Source of the DNA: an uncultured Eubacteriales bacterium
GTDB lineage: Bacteria > Bacillota > Clostridia > Oscillospirales > CAG-272
Length of the DNA: 7,515 nt
Direction of reading: 5' to 3'
Assembly (NCBI GenBank): GCA_934500855.1
Contig: CAKSUH010000072.1
Span: 1 to 7,515, forward strand
The notes under the pieces are model-generated. The model had not been told where the DNA came from. It saw only the letters and a list, made by a program, of their open reading frames with translations, and ran no database searches. Below, in pieces: positions 4,847 through 7,515 of this stretch. Position 1 is the stretch's first letter; the number at the start of each line of letters is the position of its first letter. A program made the translations under genes and the position numbers.

Positions 4847-7117
4847 TCAGTTCATCAGGGCTTTCAGCCACTTGAATGCCGCGCGGATTCCAAGCCCCAT
4901 GCCTGCAAGAATTCCGATATATTTCAAAGCGTCCTGCGCCGTCATGCTTTTGCCGTCATCCGAAAGGGTGCGTACCATGTATTCCGCAGAAGCGGTCGCG
5001 GTATGGGCGAATTCGGAACGGGCGTCCCGGGGCTGTTCGGTGCCTGCCGTCCGACGGGGTTTCATTCCGATGGTGGTATGACGGATCAGACCGTCAAACA
5101 GCATCAGCAGTGCGGGCAGGAAGAAAATCACGCTTGCCATACTGATGAGCGCGCCGCGTGCCATCAGCATACACATCGAGCTGATGATGTCGATGTCGGA
5201 ATAAAGTGCCACACCGAAGGTTGCCGCAAACAATCCCATACCGGATACGATAATGGAGGGGATTGAAGCGGCAAGCGCCTCGGTAACCGCCCCTCGTTTA
5301 TCCCGCCCTGCGGCGCGTTCCGCTTTGTAGCGCGTGGTCATCAGAATCGCATAGTCAACCGTTGCGCCCAACTGAATGGTACTGATGCAGATCGGTGCGA
5401 TGAAGGGGAGCGACTGTCCCGCATAGTGCGGAATGCCGAGGTTGATGAAGATGGCAAGTTCGATAACCGCAATCAGAATGAACGGCAGACTGATGCTCTT
5501 TTCCACCAGCGCGATGATGACGAAGATTGCGAGAATCGATATCGCATTGACAACTTGGAAGTCGTGATTGGTTGTCTCAATCATATCCTTCATGCAGGGG
5601 GCTTCGCCGATGAGCATTCCGCTCGGATCGTACTTTTTCAGAATGGTGTTGAGGCTGTCGATCTGATCGTTGACTTTGTCGCTTGCGACTTTGTATTCGG
5701 AATTGATGAGAAGCAGCTCCCAATTGTCGCTCTTGACAATGCTGCGGATGCTGTCGGGCAGAATCTCTTCGGGAACCCGGGAACCGAGAACCGATTCCAG
5801 CCCCAGAACATACTTCACGCCGTCCACTTTTTCCATTTCGCGTATCATCGAACGCACGGATTTACCGGACAGCTTTGCATCCACAAGTACCATGTGCGTG
5901 GAGGCGATGTCGAATTCTTCCGACAGCTTGGAGTTTGCAATGACATATTCCATGTCTTCCGGCAAGCACTGTCCCATGTCATAGTACACTTCGTCGTTGG
6001 TTTTGCCGTAGCCGTAAAGCGCAGGCGCAATCAGAAGCAGGAAAACCACGAGGAAGATCGGGAAGCGGCGGGTCAGAAAGTTCGCCACGCTCTTCATGTT
6101 GGGGATAATCGAGCGGTGGCGGGAGTGCTGAAGCGGTTTGTCGAATACCAGAATCAGCGCGGGCAGAACGGTTACACAACCGATGACGCCGAACACAACG
6201 CCCTTTGCCATGACGATTCCGAGGTCGCGCCCCAGCGTGAAACTCATGAAACAGAGTGCGATGAAGCCCGCAACGGTGGTGATCGAACTGCCGATTACGC
6301 TGGTCAGCGTGTCGCGGATCGCATATGCCATCGCGTCGCATTTATCGGGATGGCGGAGGCGCTGTTCGTTGTAGCTGTGCCAGAGGAAGATGGAGTAGTC
6401 CATCGTAACGGCAAGCTGCAGGACTGCCGAAAGCGCTTTTGTCATGTAGGAAATTTCGCCGAGGAAGTAGTTGCTTCCGAGGTTGACCAGAATCATCGCG
6501 CCGATGGAAGCGAGGAAGATGAACGGGACGAGGAAGCTGTCGAGGAAGAGAAGCATGGCAACCAGCGCCAATGCAACCGCGATGCCGACATAAATCGGTT
6601 CCTCTTTTTCGCACAGGTCCTTCAGGTCGGTGACCAGCGCCGACATTCCCGAAACGAAGCACTGCCTGCCCGCAATCGAACGGATCTCACGGATGGCGTC
6701 CATGGTCACATCCGCGGAAGTTGCACTGTCGAAAAAGACGGCAATCATGGTGGAATGCCCGGTGTTGAAGGCTTTGAAGATCTCGTCGGGCAACAGTTCC
6801 ATGGGAATGGAAATGTCCGCCAGCGTGTTATACCAGAGAACGGTTTCCACATGGTCGACCGCTTTGATTTTTTCGGTCAGCCCGGCTACATCCTTTGCGG
6901 GCATATCTTCTACTATAATGAAAGAAAATGCCCCTTTGCCGAAATCCTCCAGAAGGGTATCCTGCCCTTTGACCGTGTCCATATCGGATGGCAGATAATC
7001 CAGCATATCGTAATTGATGCGGGTATTGATCATGCCGAACACGCAGGGGATCAGCAAAAGAATCGTGAAAATCAGAATGGGTACGCGGCATCTGACAACC
7101 GCTTTGGAAAAGCGCAT
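4847..7117 (-). CDS. MMPL/RND-superfamily transporter (predicted exporter)
   Basis: Integral membrane pump of 756 residues with the duplicated RND layout. TM1 is at about 11-29, followed by an extracytoplasmic loop (30-173) and TM2-6 (about 174-325). The second half has TM7 (352-369), a second loop (370-519) and TM8-12 (about 520-675). Both proton-relay Asp-Tyr pairs typical of MmpL-type proteins are present in the middle helices: D240-Y241 (AVTMDYSIF) and D588-Y589 (GATVDYAIL). It should therefore be powered by the proton gradient. Relatives export lipids or other hydrophobic compounds; the substrate here cannot be read from sequence. A polar tail (about 680-730) ends in one extra hydrophobic stretch (YIGILAGMGLGI, 733-744), which is unusual. 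AAGGAG 9 bases before the ATG supports the start. It is flanked at 24 and 20 bases by same-strand genes, so co-transcription is likely. Confidence 0.93.
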   Translation of the reverse strand: MRFSKAVVRCRVPILIFTILLLIPCVFGMINTRINYDMLDYLPSDMDTVKGQDTLLEDFGKGAFSFIIVEDMPAKDVAGLTEKIKAVDHVETVLWYNTLADISIPMELLPDEIFKAFNTGHSTMIAVFFDSATSADVTMDAIREIRSIAGRQCFVSGMSALVTDLKDLCEKEEPIYVGIAVALALVAMLLFLDSFLVPFIFLASIGAMILVNLGSNYFLGEISYMTKALSAVLQLAVTMDYSIFLWHSYNEQRLRHPDKCDAMAYAIRDTLTSVIGSSITTVAGFIALCFMSFTLGRDLGIVMAKGVVFGVIGCVTVLPALILVFDKPLQHSRHRSIIPNMKSVANFLTRRFPIFLVVFLLLIAPALYGYGKTNDEVYYDMGQCLPEDMEYVIANSKLSEEFDIASTHMVLVDAKLSGKSVRSMIREMEKVDGVKYVLGLESVLGSRVPEEILPDSIRSIVKSDNWELLLINSEYKVASDKVNDQIDSLNTILKKYDPSGMLIGEAPCMKDMIETTNHDFQVVNAISILAIFVIIALVEKSISLPFILIAVIELAIFINLGIPHYAGQSLPFIAPICISTIQLGATVDYAILMTTRYKAERAAGRDKRGAVTEALAASIPSIIVSGMGLFAATFGVALYSDIDIISSMCMLMARGALISMASVIFFLPALLMLFDGLIRHTTIGMKPRRTAGTEQPRDARSEFAHTATASAEYMVRTLSDDGKSMTAQDALKYIGILAGMGLGIRAAFKWLKALMN

Positions 7118-7126
7118 AATGAATAA

Positions 7127-7140
7127 CTCCTTTTTTTTTC
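7127..7140 (-). promoter_or_regulatory. Ribosome binding site with A9 tract before the transporter gene
   Basis: On the - strand a run of nine A residues (7139-7131) leads into GGAG (7130-7127), 9 bases before the ATG at 7117-7115. This supports the chosen start. The A-rich leader may keep the site unstructured, and it lies wholly within the 24-base gap after the DUF308 stop. Confidence 0.8.
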
Positions 7141-7141
7141 T

Positions 7142-7515
7142 TTAGAGGTTCTCCCTGAATTCGGCTTCGTAGCAGTCGGGTTTTTGGTGTCGGACGATCC
7201 GGACCGCGCACAGAGCCGTGCTGATGTTCAGCACGCCGTCCGCGAACAGGGAAATTCCGAGCAGGACCGTCATGATACGGAGACTTTCAGCGGGACGGAA
7301 AATCAGAATTGCTCCGAACACTGCCGAGACGGTTGCGGCGGTAAGAATCAGCCACCATCGTTTCAGTCCGAAACGATACGCGTCAACGGAAATCTGTATT
7401 TTCAAAAGACTGTCCGACAGGATCAGGATTCCGAAAACCGTGCAGAGGATGTTCAGCATCCGGTCGGGCGAAATCAGAAGCACGCACCCGAGCAGAAGCA
7501 TCAGCAGTCCGGACG
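7142..7515 (-). CDS. DUF308/HdeD-like small membrane protein, N-terminus outside window
   Basis: The frame is open from the right edge to the TAA at 7144-7142, giving 123 visible residues. They show four hydrophobic segments in two similar pairs: GLLMLLLGCVLLI, ILCTVFGILILSDSLL, WWLILTAATVSAVFGAILIF and MTVLLGISLFADGVLNI. The repeated pattern of a helix ending near a Pro (ISPD, FRPAE) followed by a helix with (L/F)GI is typical of the DUF308/HdeD family, in which such helix pairs are tandemly repeated. E. coli HdeD is linked to acid resistance, but most family members have no known function and none is claimed here. The family is usually about 170-190 residues, so some N-terminal helices probably lie outside. 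The ATG at 7501 is not clearly the start, because the frame continues upstream as LLGS with no SD visible. It is first in the visible operon, 24 bases before the transporter. Confidence 0.78.
   Translation of the reverse strand, partial: SGLLMLLLGCVLLISPDRMLNILCTVFGILILSDSLLKIQISVDAYRFGLKRWWLILTAATVSAVFGAILIFRPAESLRIMTVLLGISLFADGVLNISTALCAVRIVRHQKPDCYEAEFRENL

Noticed and set aside
4827..4871. Longer N-terminus for the heptad protein, starting at 4871
   Set aside because: It would overlap the transporter's 3' end and put 15 polar residues before the signal peptide, whereas a near-ideal SD serves the ATG at 4826.
5426..7126. 566-codon open frame on the + strand
   Set aside because: It is antisense to the MMPL transporter. 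The charged, His/Asp/Arg-rich translation is typical of the complement of membrane-protein codons, and there is no RBS or recognisable motif.

Overview
The window looks like a chromosomal segment from an anaerobic Firmicute of the class Clostridia, most likely a moderately GC-rich gut member of the Oscillospiraceae/Ruminococcaceae type. The main evidence is an IspH-ribosomal protein S1 fusion gene, an arrangement known from Clostridia, together with AGGAGG-type ribosome binding sites and moderately GC-rich coding DNA. The genus cannot be fixed from this sequence alone.

Layout. On the + strand, the 3' part of cmk (cytidylate kinase; N-terminus outside the window) overlaps by 4 bases a 673-codon gene that fuses IspH (last step of the MEP isoprenoid pathway) to a four-domain ribosomal protein S1. 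A 332-base gene-free spacer (2632-2963) follows and contains four hairpins, one with a perfect 29-bp stem. On the - strand, converging on rpsA, lies an apparent three-gene operon read from the right edge: a DUF308/HdeD-like small membrane protein (N-terminus outside the window), a 756-residue MMPL/RND-type transporter, and a 620-residue exported protein with Gly/Leu heptads and predicted coiled coils. The gaps are 24 and 20 bases, and both downstream genes have clear Shine-Dalgarno sites.

How the genes work together. cmk and ispH-rpsA are housekeeping genes (CMP/dCMP phosphorylation, isoprenoid precursor synthesis, translation) that are probably co-transcribed and translationally coupled at the ATGA overlap. 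The - strand operon probably encodes an envelope export system: a proton-driven RND pump retaining both Asp-Tyr pairs, plus an extracytoplasmic partner. Its substrate is unknown.

Most interesting observations. (1) A strong internal Shine-Dalgarno sequence and ATG lie exactly at the IspH/S1 junction, with a possible internal promoter upstream, so free S1 may be made as well as the fusion. (2) The 3' ends of the two convergent transcription units carry related inverted elements: a GC hairpin followed by CCCCAA, 5-6 bases, then TCACCC. One of them runs into the 29-bp palindrome. I found no CRISPR array, tRNA, rRNA, transposase or phage gene. I see no clear evidence for a wholly new system; the transporter/heptad-protein pair and the intergenic element are the least explained parts.
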